Assembly: GCA_965116785.1 (NCBI GenBank) | Contig: OZ220731.1 | Location: 744,001 to 808,000, forward strand | Origin: Bin87 sp965116785 | GTDB lineage: Bacteria > Chloroflexota > Dehalococcoidia > Lucifugimonadales > UBA3495 | Direction of reading: 5' to 3' | Length of the DNA: 64,000 bases | In this document: positions 7,480 to 15,992 of the stretch, piece after piece | How positions within the stretch are numbered: position 1 is the first letter of the stretch | How the letters are laid out: each line of letters opens with the position of its first letter | Position numbers and translations under genes: made by a program | Notes under the pieces: generated by a model | Databases searched by the model: none | Told to the model about the DNA's origin: nothing | The model's input: only the letters and a program-made list of their open reading frames with translations

Positions 7480-8871
7480 ATGACCACCGGCAGCCGCAGT
7501 TCCAATCGCAACGCCCATCGTTGCGCGTTTTGCGGCAGCCAGTTCCCGCAGGGGCGCTTGGTGCGCCCGCCGGGTCAGACCCGGGGCGGCATCTGCTTCG
7601 ATTGCATCCGCGAGTTGGCCAACTATGTGGCCGAGCGAGGAGGCAAGAAGCGACGGGATGAGGGCGGCCAGGCCCGGGCGAATGACAGGGTCGAAATCGC
7701 GGACAAACTTCCGCCCAAGGGCGAAACTGGATCCCGCACGCTGGTGCCGAGGGAAATTTACGCGAGCCTGGACGCGTATGTCATCGGGCAGGAAAAGGCC
7801 AAAAAGACGCTGGCAGTGGCCGTTTACAACCACTTCAAGCGCATTCGGAGCGAGGCCGCCGACCCTGACATCGAGGTGCAAAAGTCCAATATCCTGCTCA
7901 TCGGGCCCACCGGCTCTGGAAAAACCCTGCTGGCAGAAACGCTGGCTCGGTCGTTGGACGTTCCCTTCGCGATATGCGACGCCACGTCGCTGACGGAGTC
8001 AGGGTACGTTGGCGAAGACGTGGAGAACATCCTGTTGCGGTTGATCCAGGCCGCCGACTGGGATATCTCGCGGGCGGAGCAGGGGATCATCTACATCGAT
8101 GAGCTGGACAAGATCGCGCGTAAAGAGGGAATCAACCGATCGATCACCCGGGACGTTGCCGGCGAAGGGGTCCAGCAGGAGCTGCTCAAGATCATCGAGG
8201 GTTGCATAGCCAACGTGCCTCCGCAGGGAGGACGCAAGCATCCCCACCAGGAGATGCTGCAGATCAATACCAAGAACATCCTGTTCATCTGCGGCGGGGC
8301 GTTCGACGGATTGCAGGAAATAATCTCCAAGCGGGTATCGTCGGGCTCGGCGATGGGTTTCCTCGCCCAGAATCCGGATCGAAGCGAAAAGAAAGCGAAC
8401 TCCGTTGCAATGCTGGACTTGGTGACGCCCGAGGATCTGTTGCAGTTCGGGTTCATACCGGAGTTGGTGGGACGGCTGCCGGTGGTGGCGGCGTTGCAGC
8501 CACTGGATCGCGACGACCTGATCCGGGTCTTGGTTGAGCCCAGAAACGCGATAGTCAAGCAATACCAACGGCTTTTCGATTTGGACGACGTCAAACTGGA
8601 ATTTACGGACGATGCCCTGGAGGCGGCCGCCGAGCGGGCGCTCACCTACCATACCGGAGCGCGGATCCTGCGGCACATAGTCGAGGAGGCGCTGATGGAG
8701 GTGATGTACGAGCTGCCTTCGTTGCGCGACATCGGTCGCTGCGTGGTCCACCGTGACGCCATTACGGGAGACCAGACCCCTCGGCTCTACCGTAGGTCCG
8801 GCGGACGCCACCTGACGCTGAAGACCGCCCTGGCCCGGTCTCGAACCAATCTGGAACGGAAGTCGGCGTAG
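7480..8871 (+). CDS. clpX: ATP-dependent Clp protease ATP-binding subunit ClpX
   Basis: ClpX (463 residues) is the AAA+ unfoldase that threads substrates into ClpP. It has the N-terminal C4 zinc-binding domain (RCAFCGSQF and GICFDCIREL), Walker A GPTGSGKT, Walker B IIYIDELDK, pore-1 loop GYVGED, the FGFIPELVGRLP segment and a sensor-2 Arg in TGARILRHIVE. In the ClpP-docking loop the usual IGF tripeptide reads MGF (SGSAMGFLAQN). ATG 7480 has GGAGG eight bases upstream. It closes the tig-clpP-clpP-clpX operon and ends four bases before a convergent gene. The linker between the zinc domain and AAA+ module is rich in Arg, Lys and Asp. Confidence 0.95.
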   Translation: MTTGSRSSNRNAHRCAFCGSQFPQGRLVRPPGQTRGGICFDCIRELANYVAERGGKKRRDEGGQARANDRVEIADKLPPKGETGSRTLVPREIYASLDAYVIGQEKAKKTLAVAVYNHFKRIRSEAADPDIEVQKSNILLIGPTGSGKTLLAETLARSLDVPFAICDATSLTESGYVGEDVENILLRLIQAADWDISRAEQGIIYIDELDKIARKEGINRSITRDVAGEGVQQELLKIIEGCIANVPPQGGRKHPHQEMLQINTKNILFICGGAFDGLQEIISKRVSSGSAMGFLAQNPDRSEKKANSVAMLDLVTPEDLLQFGFIPELVGRLPVVAALQPLDRDDLIRVLVEPRNAIVKQYQRLFDLDDVKLEFTDDALEAAAERALTYHTGARILRHIVEEALMEVMYELPSLRDIGRCVVHRDAITGDQTPRLYRRSGGRHLTLKTALARSRTNLERKSA

Positions 8872-8875
8872 AGCC

Positions 8876-9691
8876 TTATCCGGCGGCTAAGGCTGCCTCG
8901 ATGTGGTCTGTCAGCGGCAGGCCGGCCGGATGAAGGATTTGGAGGGGTTTTCCTGACGCGTCGAGAGCGGTCTCTGGCCTGACTTGCAGCCTCCCGTCGG
9001 CAACCGCGCGGAGGGTTTCCAGGACGAGATGGGGTTCGCGGCGGTGGCCGGCTTCGCGAATACGCTGGAACAGCGGGAAGTCCTCACCCTCAACCCCGCG
9101 GATGCTGTTTGCATCGCGCCCGCATAGTGCTTCCCAATCCTTGTCGAACCCGTCGCCGGTGATCGGAACGACGCAATGGGAAAGCACGGGCCCTCGGTCG
9201 ACCTCCTCGGTGGCGAGGTGAATCATGGCTCCAGTCTGCGTGGCTTTGGACTCGATCAGTTCCCAGATGACGGACTGCCAGGTACCGGTAGGTCCGTCGG
9301 GCAGGGCGCCGTGGAGGTTGAGCAGGGGATAGCGGCGGCACAATTCTCCGCTGCAGATGAGCATGTACCCGGCCAACGCGCAAACATCCGGCTGGTAGGG
9401 TTCCAGGAGGTGGATAGCCTCCCGGTCGAAACCGGCGCGGTGACGGGACATGAGCCCGCCTCCGTGTTCCCGCCGGTAGCGGCCCGACGACAGGGTTACC
9501 AGGGGTAACTGGTAAGAGCGTACCAAGTCGAAGAACTGATCAGACCCGTCGGCCTCACCGGGCTCGCGGTTGCTGAAAACGAACTCGATCCGGGCGTCCA
9601 ATCGGCCCTGGTCGATGGCATCATGGATGAAGCGGAGGAGGCCCTGAGAACCCTCTCCCCTGCCGGTGGAAAACCATCCTATGCTCAGCAT
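8876..9691 (-). CDS. Formyltransferase family protein (PurN-like)
   Basis: The 271-residue product starts MLSIGWFSTGRGEGSQGLL and contains the folate-dependent formyltransferase core: PDVCALAGYMLICSGEL, then LLNLHGALPDGPTG (Asn-His of the NxHPSLLP-type motif, here NLHGALP) and TGAMIHLATEEVDRGPVLSH with the Asp of the family motif. That makes it related to phosphoribosylglycinamide formyltransferase, but it is about 60 residues longer, the loop is GALPDGP instead of PSLLP, and no purine gene is near. It may act on another amine or sugar nucleotide. It is the last gene of a long minus-strand block and is convergent with clpX. Confidence 0.75.
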   Translation of the reverse strand: MLSIGWFSTGRGEGSQGLLRFIHDAIDQGRLDARIEFVFSNREPGEADGSDQFFDLVRSYQLPLVTLSSGRYRREHGGGLMSRHRAGFDREAIHLLEPYQPDVCALAGYMLICSGELCRRYPLLNLHGALPDGPTGTWQSVIWELIESKATQTGAMIHLATEEVDRGPVLSHCVVPITGDGFDKDWEALCGRDANSIRGVEGEDFPLFQRIREAGHRREPHLVLETLRAVADGRLQVRPETALDASGKPLQILHPAGLPLTDHIEAALAAG

Positions 9692-9718
9692 CGTGCCTAA
9701 CCGATGCGGCGCCCGAAA

Positions 9719-10063
9719 TCAGAAGGGCGGGTCGTCATCATCGAAAAGTGATGGGTCGTCGGGTTCCAAGGGTGGCGGAGGGTCCCAGTCATCGCCGCCC
9801 GCGGGGAGCCCAGGTCCGGTTGGTAGGGCGGGACTACGGCCATCACCGATCTGCGTGATGCGCATTTCGGTTTCCGTGAGTAGCTCCTGGCACCGGCCGG
9901 CCAGTTCCATCCCTTCGCGGTAGAGACGCTCCGCGTCGGTCAACGACAACTCGCCCTGTTCGAGGCGGGAAACGCTGTCCTCGAGACGGCGATAGGCCTC
10001 TTCGAAAGGCATCGCCGCGAGTTGGGCGCGCCAGGCGTCGCTGGGTTCCGTTGTTTCGGTCAT
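9719..10063 (-). CDS. xseB: Exodeoxyribonuclease VII small subunit
   Basis: The 114-residue product holds the XseB helical hairpin: PFEEAYRRLEDSVSRLEQGELSLTDAERLYREGMEL matches the family signature (LE.IV..LE.GEL.LEEAL..YE.G) around residues 20-54. It binds the large subunit XseA to form the exonuclease that degrades single-stranded DNA to oligonucleotides. The C-terminal 45 residues are Pro/Asp-rich (ending DDDDPPF), longer than in most XseB proteins, which are about 80 residues. It follows xseA by 15 bases in the same operon. The start ATG 10063 is the only ATG in a plausible place. Confidence 0.92.
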   Translation of the reverse strand: MTETTEPSDAWRAQLAAMPFEEAYRRLEDSVSRLEQGELSLTDAERLYREGMELAGRCQELLTETEMRITQIGDGRSPALPTGPGLPAGGDDWDPPPPLEPDDPSLFDDDDPPF

Positions 10064-10078
10064 GACGGGAGGCCGTCG

Positions 10079-11413
10079 CTAGAGCAGCGGTTTCATTGCA
10101 GGTGGTGGGCTGGCAGATCGACGGTTGCCGCGTTTGCGCTGTCTCGAGTCGGTGACCGCATCGGTGGTGACCGTGCGGACCTCGGTCTCAATCGGAATTT
10201 TCTCGTCAGACCCAGGCGATGGAGAATGGTGGCCTACCGTGGCGGCCAGAGACCCCCCGGACAGGGAGATGTCGAGACGGGCGCCGCTTGGCGCCTGGTC
10301 GGGCGAGGTGAGGACGGCGCCATCGCCGGAGAGCCGGACGACGGCATAGCCGCGGCGCAGAGTGTCGGCGGGGTTAAGCGCGCCCAGCTTGCCCGTCAGT
10401 GTGGCGAGGTCGCGCCCGATGAGCGTATGACGGTGTCGAATGGACGCGGTGGCGCGCTCGGCGTATTCGTCGACACGGCGGCGCATGGAGGCAACGTCCG
10501 GCGCGCGGCGCTGCAGGCGCTGCTGCTGGAAGTGCACCGACGCCCGCAGGCGCTCGACGTGTCCGGCCATCACCGAGGTCATCTGTTGACGGGCGCCGAA
10601 GATGTTGGCTATCAGCTGGTTGCGGTCGGGGGTGACCAACTCGGCGGCGGCCGACGGAGTGGGAGCGCGGCTGTCAGCAACGTCATCGGTGATGGTGGTG
10701 TCGGTTTCGTGACCGACACCGGAAACAACCGGGATGCTGCTGGCGAAGATGGCGCGGGCGACTTCCTCGGAGTTGAAGCACCATAGGTCTTCCAGGGACC
10801 CCCCGCCACGCGCAACAATGATCACGTCGGCAATGCCCTCTTCGTTGAGGGATCGCAGGGCTGCAGCGATCTGGTCGGAGGCAGCATCACCCTGGACGGA
10901 GGTGGGGGACAGGCGCAATTCGGCCAGCGGATAGCGCCGCATAACGACGTTCTGGATGTCCTGCCAGACCGCGCCGCTGGGCGAGGTGATCACGCCGATC
11001 ACCTTGGGGAAAACGGGAATTGGACGCTTGCGGGAGGGGTCGAACAGGCCCTCGGCGGCCAATTGCTGCCGGAGGCGCGCCAACTCCAGGGCCAGAGCGC
11101 CGGCGCCCACGGGCAGCACCGCGGCCACCTGCATGTTCGCTTCGCCGGAAGGGGGGTAGAAGGTGAAATTGCCGCCGGCGAGAATCTCCTGACCGTCTTC
11201 CAGGTATTCCTGTCCGGAACGGCCACGGAACATAACGCAACGTATGCTGCTGCCGTCCTCGCGCAGGGTGAAGTAGGAGTGACCGGACGCGACGGTGCGC
11301 AGGTTGGCGATCTCCCCCTGGACGGTCAGGCGTGAGAGGAGGCCGTCCGACTCAAGCTTGTCCTTGAGATAGACGGCCACCTGGCTGACCGAGTGAACTA
11401 TCGGCGATAGCAT
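10079..11413 (-). CDS. xseA: Exodeoxyribonuclease VII large subunit
   Basis: XseA provides the catalytic and DNA-binding part of exonuclease VII. The N-terminal OB domain reads LTVQGEIANLRTVASGHSYFTLRE, followed by the nuclease domain with FPKVIGVITSPSGAVWQDI, VIIVARGGGSLEDLWCFNSEEVARAI and IPVVSGVGHETDTTI, all diagnostic, then a long helical region and the RRGYAVVRL terminal segment. A GTG at 11422 is an alternative start three codons upstream; ATG 11413 is preferred because it is the commoner codon and has GGTG at a usable distance. Length (444) fits the family. The gene lies between efp and xseB with short gaps. Confidence 0.94.
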   Translation of the reverse strand: MLSPIVHSVSQVAVYLKDKLESDGLLSRLTVQGEIANLRTVASGHSYFTLREDGSSIRCVMFRGRSGQEYLEDGQEILAGGNFTFYPPSGEANMQVAAVLPVGAGALALELARLRQQLAAEGLFDPSRKRPIPVFPKVIGVITSPSGAVWQDIQNVVMRRYPLAELRLSPTSVQGDAASDQIAAALRSLNEEGIADVIIVARGGGSLEDLWCFNSEEVARAIFASSIPVVSGVGHETDTTITDDVADSRAPTPSAAAELVTPDRNQLIANIFGARQQMTSVMAGHVERLRASVHFQQQRLQRRAPDVASMRRRVDEYAERATASIRHRHTLIGRDLATLTGKLGALNPADTLRRGYAVVRLSGDGAVLTSPDQAPSGARLDISLSGGSLAATVGHHSPSPGSDEKIPIETEVRTVTTDAVTDSRQRKRGNRRSASPPPAMKPLL

Positions 11414-11435
11414 TTGCGACACCGACGGCGACTGG

Positions 11436-12002
11436 CTAGGACACGCGTTCGGAGTAGGTTCCGTTCCGCGTATCGACCTTGACGCGCGTGCCTGGGGTGA
11501 TGAACATCGGGACGGTGATGCGCAGCCCGGTCTCCAGAGTGGCGGGTTTGTTCCCGCCCTGGGCGGTGTCTCCCTTGAATGCGGGGGGAGTGTCTACGAC
11601 CTCGAGTTCGACGTGTATGGGGAGGTTCACGTTGATGGGATTGCCCTTGTACAACACCAACTCGACCATCATGCTTTCCGTCAGATAGCCCAAAGCGTCG
11701 CCTAACTGATCTGCGGTGAGCTCGTGCTGATCGAAGGTCTCCTGGTCCATGAAGTAGTAATGGGACCCGTCGGTGTAGAGGTACTGGGTTTCGCGGTTGT
11801 CGACCTCGGCCAGGCTGAAGGCGGTGTCGTATCGCTGGAAGGTGCGTTCGATGACTGTACCGTTAATCAGGTTCCGCATCTTGATGCGAGTCACGGGCGC
11901 GCGCTGCTGCATCTTGTGACGCTCGTAGTCCATGACCTGCCACGGTTGGTTCTCGAGATCGATCACCATGCCCTTATTGAGGTCGCCAAAGTTGATGCTC
12001 AT
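11436..12002 (-). CDS. efp: Elongation factor P
   Basis: EF-P (188 residues) enters ribosomes stalled on proline runs and promotes peptide bond formation. The three beta-barrel layout is intact: N-terminal KOW-like domain (LNKGMVIDLENQPWQVMDYERHK), central OB domain (RDADTAF-type region YLYTDGSHYYFMDQETFDQ) and C-terminal OB domain ending GGNKPATLETGLRITVPMFITPGTRVKVDTRNGTYSERV. In the tip loop where Lys34 is usually modified (KPGKG), the sequence is HKMQQRAP, so Gln lies at the modified site by simple alignment. GGGGGA lies ahead of ATG 12002. Neighbours are xseA downstream and aroQ upstream. Confidence 0.95.
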   Translation of the reverse strand: MSINFGDLNKGMVIDLENQPWQVMDYERHKMQQRAPVTRIKMRNLINGTVIERTFQRYDTAFSLAEVDNRETQYLYTDGSHYYFMDQETFDQHELTADQLGDALGYLTESMMVELVLYKGNPINVNLPIHVELEVVDTPPAFKGDTAQGGNKPATLETGLRITVPMFITPGTRVKVDTRNGTYSERVS

Positions 12003-12045
12003 ATAGAAATCCCCCGGGCGGTTCGCCGACCGCAGATGACGGGCG

Positions 12046-12492
12046 CTAGTTGGTCTCCTCGCCGACTATGCCGACCAACGCCTCCAATGCAGCAGTATAG
12101 CCTCTCCAACCGAGCCCGGCAATTTGGCCGAGGGCGGTGTCGGCCAACACTGAGTGGCGCCGCCACTCTTCGCGGGCGTGGATGTTGCTGAGATGCACCT
12201 CGACTACGGGCACGCTGGCATCGGTGAGGGCGTCCTTGAGCGACAGACCATAATGGGTCAGAGCCCCGGCGTTGATCACGACGCCATCAATGGCGCCGGC
12301 TCGTTCCTGCAGCTTGTCGACCAGCGCGCCTTCGTGGTTGGATTGGAAGCACTCCAACGAGACGCCCAGCGTTTCGGCGCGTTCGGCGATCCGGCGGTTG
12401 ATCTCGTCCAAGGTCAGGACGCCGTAATGATGGCGATCGCGTCGTCCCAGGGCGTTCAGGTTGGGCCCGTGCAGAACCAGGATGGTGGTCAT
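12046..12492 (-). CDS. aroQ: 3-dehydroquinate dehydratase, type II
   Basis: This 148-residue enzyme dehydrates 3-dehydroquinate to 3-dehydroshikimate in the shikimate pathway. It shows the type II signature: LVLHGPNLNALGRRDRHHYG with the lid loop, FQSNHEGALVDKLQ, VVINAGALTHYGLSLKDAL and EVHLSNIHAREEWRRHSV with the catalytic His. The catalytic Tyr is represented in HHYGVLTLDEI. Type II enzymes form dodecamers. ATG 12492 overlaps the stop of the recombinase gene by four bases (ATGA), pointing to coupled translation. Confidence 0.94.
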   Translation of the reverse strand: MTTILVLHGPNLNALGRRDRHHYGVLTLDEINRRIAERAETLGVSLECFQSNHEGALVDKLQERAGAIDGVVINAGALTHYGLSLKDALTDASVPVVEVHLSNIHAREEWRRHSVLADTALGQIAGLGWRGYTAALEALVGIVGEETN

Positions 12493-13520
12493 TCGTCAGG
12501 TGTGCTTGCGTCGTCGTCGCGATCGCTTTCCGGCGCTGATGCTAGGGGGTGGAAATCCATGTAGGCGCGGCGCGCTTCCTGCTTGGTGATGTGGGTGTAG
12601 AGCTGCGTGGTGGAAACGCTGCTGTGTCCGAGCAGTTCCTGGATTACGCGGAGGTCGGCGTCCCCCTCGAGCATGTGGCTGGCGAAGCTGTGCCGCAGGG
12701 TGTGGGTGTGGATGCCTTCCTTGAGGCCAGCGCGGGCGGCATAGTCGCGGACGATCTTCTCGATGCTGCGGCGAGACAGGCGACCGCCGTAGCGATTTAC
12801 GAAAAGCGGGTCGCTGTGGGCGGTGGCAGCGGCGAGATGAGGCCGGCCGTCTTCCAGGTATCGGTCGAGCGCATCCTGGGCGGGGGCACCGTACAGGGTC
12901 CAACGCTCCTTGTCGCCCTTGCCGCGAACGAGGATCTCGCGGCGATCGCGGTTGATGTCTCCGAGGTTCATGCCCTGCAGCTCGGCCAGTCGTACGCCGC
13001 AGGCGTACAGAACTTCCAGAATCGCGCGGTCCCGGAGGCCGGCCGGCGTGTCATCGTCGGGCGCGGCCAGCAGACGGTTGGCTTCCTGCCGGCCGAGGAA
13101 ACTGGGCAGCGGTTTTTCGACCTTGACCGGGAAGGAGCGGGCCGACGGGACGGGCGTGGACTTGAACCAGCCCTCCTGCACCAGGAAATTGTAAAAGGTT
13201 CTCAGCGCGGTGAGTTTGCGAACGATGCTGACTCGGGCATACCCGGCGGGTCTCGGGCCGTCGGACCTGCCGACCGTGGCGAGGAACGCGACGTAACCGC
13301 GCAGCAACTGGCGGTCCATGTCGTCCAGCCCTTGGCCGTTGCGCCGGCAATAGCCCAGAAAGGTATGCAGATCTTCGAGGTAGATCCTTCGGGTATTGTC
13401 TGACAGCGATCGCTGGCCGGTCAGGTAAAGGCTGTAACGCTCCAGCAGGTCAGCTGTGGCCGGAGCGATACTCCCTACCGCACGGGACGGCGCCGCGACT
13501 TCAGCCTGACTAGTTGCCAA
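12489..13520 (-). CDS. xerC: Tyrosine recombinase, XerC/XerD type
   Basis: The product is a tyrosine recombinase with the N-terminal SAM-like core-binding domain (LLERYSLYLTGQRSLSDNTRRIYLEDLHTFL) and a catalytic domain with all active residues: Arg in ACGVRLAELQGM, Lys in VRGKGDKERW, His-x-x-Arg in HTHTLRHSFASHML, His in LLGHSSVSTTQLYTH and the nucleophile Tyr in that last motif. Place beside topA and dprA matches the usual xerC/codV position, so chromosome dimer resolution is the likely job. The start is uncertain: TTG 13520 overlaps the topA stop slightly and gives 343 residues; an upstream ATG at 13619 would overlap topA by 110 bases. Confidence 0.88.
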   Translation of the reverse strand: MATSQAEVAAPSRAVGSIAPATADLLERYSLYLTGQRSLSDNTRRIYLEDLHTFLGYCRRNGQGLDDMDRQLLRGYVAFLATVGRSDGPRPAGYARVSIVRKLTALRTFYNFLVQEGWFKSTPVPSARSFPVKVEKPLPSFLGRQEANRLLAAPDDDTPAGLRDRAILEVLYACGVRLAELQGMNLGDINRDRREILVRGKGDKERWTLYGAPAQDALDRYLEDGRPHLAAATAHSDPLFVNRYGGRLSRRSIEKIVRDYAARAGLKEGIHTHTLRHSFASHMLEGDADLRVIQELLGHSSVSTTQLYTHITKQEARRAYMDFHPLASAPESDRDDDASTPDE

Positions 13521-15972
13521 CGCCTGCCAGCTCCGGGGTGGGGTCGGCGGCAGCCGCGTCCGCTGTTTCAGTCGCGGGCGGGTCGCCTTTCCACTTGCAA
13601 TCGGTGCACCGGGCGCCACCGCGGGCGGCGGCGATCAGCATGCCGCCGCAGTCTGGGCAGGGCGCCGGCAGAGGTTCGGTATTGACCAGGAATTCGCACT
13701 CCGGGTAGCGCGCGCATCCCCAGAAGGGGCGGCCGGATTTCCGGGCGCGACGCTGCACGAGGTCTCCGCCGCACTTGGGGCAAGGCACATCGCTCTTGGT
13801 GACAATGTTGCGGCGATTGTCGCAGGGGTTTTCATCGGCGTTGTAGCCGGTACAGGCCAGGAAGCGGCCGTAGCGCCCGGTCTTGATGACCATGGGACGC
13901 TCGCACTTTTCGCAGATCTCGTCGGTGGGTTCGTCGGCGGGGCGCTCGACGTTGTCCCGCATGTTGCGGGTGTTCTGGCATGCGGGATACCCGCTGCACG
14001 CCAGGAACCTGCCGAACCGGCCCATCATCATGGTCATGGGCTGGCCGCACTTCTCACATGAGGGCGTGAAGGCCTGCTCAGCGAGGTTGACTGCCTGATG
14101 GAACGGCCCGTAGAAGTCGCGGAGCATGGGCACCCAGTCCTGTTCGCCCTGGGCAACGCTGTCCAGGTCCTCCTCCATTTTGGCGGTGAACTCGGGGGCC
14201 ATGACGTCGGCGAACCGCTCGGTGAGCAGGTCGGTGACCGTGCAGCCCAATTCGGTGGGCGACAAACGTCGCTGCTCGCGCTGCACGTATTCTCTCTCGA
14301 CCAGGGTGGCGATAGTAGGCGCGTAGGTGCTGGGGCGACCGATGCCCTTTTCCTCCATTTCCCGGATGAGCGTGGCCTCGGTGAACCGGGGAGGAGGCTG
14401 GGTGAAGTGTTGGCTGGCGTCGAGCTTCTGATTGACCAGGTCGTCGCCGGTGGCCACTTCGGGCAATGCATTTTCGCCACCGTCGGCGGCATCGTCGCGG
14501 CCTTCGAGGTAGACGGCGCGGAAGCCGGGGAACTTGAGCACGGAGCCGGTGGCACGGAAACGGAACACGCTGTCCGAGGGGGCAACGCAGCGGGCGTCGA
14601 TATCCACTGTGGTGGCTTCCAACATAGCGTCGGACATTTGGCTGGCGACCATGCGCTCCCATATCAGTGTATAGAGGCGCAATTGATCGCGGTCCAGGAA
14701 TGCCGCCATGGCCTGTGGAGTGCGTGCCACGGAAGTGGGGCGTATGGCCTCGTGGGCTTCCTGAGCGTTCTTGCTCCGGGTGCGGTAAGCACGCGGCTTG
14801 TCTGGGGTGTACTCCTTCCCGAAACGCTGGCGGATGTAATCACGGGTTTCGCGCACTGCGGTGTCGGCGACGTTGACGCTGTCGGTTCGCATGTATGTGA
14901 TGAGGCCCACCGAGCCGTCGCTGCCGACGTTCAGGCCCTCGTAGAGCTGTTGGGCCAGGGCCATGGTGCGCTGGGCGGTGAACCGCAGCTTGCGGCCGGC
15001 GTCCTGTTGGAGGGTGCTCGTGATGAAGGGCGGGGCAGGGCGCTGGCGGCGCGGTTTCTTCTCCACCTTGTCAACCACATAGGCGGCGCCCTGCAGCTCG
15101 GCTTCCAGCGCACGAGCGGTGGCCTCGTCGTTGATACTCAATTTGCGGGAGCCCTTCCGCGAGTGGAGCGTCGCCGTGAACCGGTTGGAAGGGAGATTGG
15201 GGTCAGCTTCCCTGCGGAGCTCGGCCTCCAAAGACCACCATTCTTCAGGCACGAAGGCGGTGATAGCCCGCTCGCGGTCGACGATCATGCGCAGGGCGGC
15301 AGACTGGACGCGACCCGCCGATAGACCGAGCTTGACCTTTAGCCACAACAGAGGACTGATCTCGTATCCCACCAGGCGGTCCAGGATGCGGCGGGCCTGC
15401 TGGGCGTTGACAAGTTGCATGTCGATTTCGCGGGGGTGGTCGAACGCCTCCTCGACCGCCTGTTTGGTGATCTCGTGGAATACCACCCGTTTGGGAGGCT
15501 TTTCGAATTTGTCCCAGCCGGCGGCGGCCTGGAGGTGCCAGGAGATGGCCTCGCCCTCCCGGTCCGGGTCGGTGGCGAGGAAAATGTCTGAAGCCTTGGC
15601 TCCCGCTTCCTTGAGCTCCTTGACCAAGTCGCGCTTGTCCTTCATGGTCAGGTATTTGGGCGAGAAATCCTGCTCGGTGTCGACGCCGAGGGTGGACTTG
15701 GGCAAATCACGCACGTGGCCCATGGATGCGGTGACCAGGTACTTGTTGCCCAGAATCTGGCCGACGGTTCGGGCCTTGGCCGGGGATTCCACGACGACGA
15801 GGCGTTTCCCCCGGGACGAAGGCACACGTGCGTTGCGGCGCGTGGATCCGCTGGCGGCGGGTTCCTTGGAACCCGACTTGGCGGCGGCCCGGCTGCCGGA
15901 TCGCCGTGGCTGGCCGGTGCGGCCCTTGGTAGTGCGAGTTGACTTTGCCGAAGTTCCTGTCTTGGGCGGCAT
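13510..15972 (-). CDS. topA: DNA topoisomerase I
   Basis: TopA (820 residues) relaxes negative supercoils. The TOPRIM domain is clear: KRLVVVESPAKARTVGQILG, then ATDPDREGEAISWHL. The catalytic Tyr lies in GLITYMRTDS, with TYMRTDSVNVAD following, and the domain IV/III motifs GRVQSAALRMI and EKGIGRPSTYAPTI are present. The C-terminal third carries four cysteine zinc modules (for example CEKCGQPMTM, CEKCERPMVIKTG, CPKCGGDLVQR and CPDCGGMLI). The first 55 residues are a basic Ser/Lys/Arg/Ala-rich tail not found in most TopA proteins. It lies downstream of dprA and upstream of the recombinase gene, as in many Gram-positive and Chloroflexota genomes. Confidence 0.96.
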   Translation of the reverse strand: MPPKTGTSAKSTRTTKGRTGQPRRSGSRAAAKSGSKEPAASGSTRRNARVPSSRGKRLVVVESPAKARTVGQILGNKYLVTASMGHVRDLPKSTLGVDTEQDFSPKYLTMKDKRDLVKELKEAGAKASDIFLATDPDREGEAISWHLQAAAGWDKFEKPPKRVVFHEITKQAVEEAFDHPREIDMQLVNAQQARRILDRLVGYEISPLLWLKVKLGLSAGRVQSAALRMIVDRERAITAFVPEEWWSLEAELRREADPNLPSNRFTATLHSRKGSRKLSINDEATARALEAELQGAAYVVDKVEKKPRRQRPAPPFITSTLQQDAGRKLRFTAQRTMALAQQLYEGLNVGSDGSVGLITYMRTDSVNVADTAVRETRDYIRQRFGKEYTPDKPRAYRTRSKNAQEAHEAIRPTSVARTPQAMAAFLDRDQLRLYTLIWERMVASQMSDAMLEATTVDIDARCVAPSDSVFRFRATGSVLKFPGFRAVYLEGRDDAADGGENALPEVATGDDLVNQKLDASQHFTQPPPRFTEATLIREMEEKGIGRPSTYAPTIATLVEREYVQREQRRLSPTELGCTVTDLLTERFADVMAPEFTAKMEEDLDSVAQGEQDWVPMLRDFYGPFHQAVNLAEQAFTPSCEKCGQPMTMMMGRFGRFLACSGYPACQNTRNMRDNVERPADEPTDEICEKCERPMVIKTGRYGRFLACTGYNADENPCDNRRNIVTKSDVPCPKCGGDLVQRRARKSGRPFWGCARYPECEFLVNTEPLPAPCPDCGGMLIAAARGGARCTDCKWKGDPPATETADAAAADPTPELAGVGN

Positions 15973-15992
15973 GGGTAGAGTTCGTCTCCAGT

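Noticed and set aside
12489..13520. XerC/D-type recombinase as part of an integrated element
   Set aside because: Its neighbours are topA, dprA and aroQ, the normal chromosomal setting, and there are no attachment-like repeats or phage genes.
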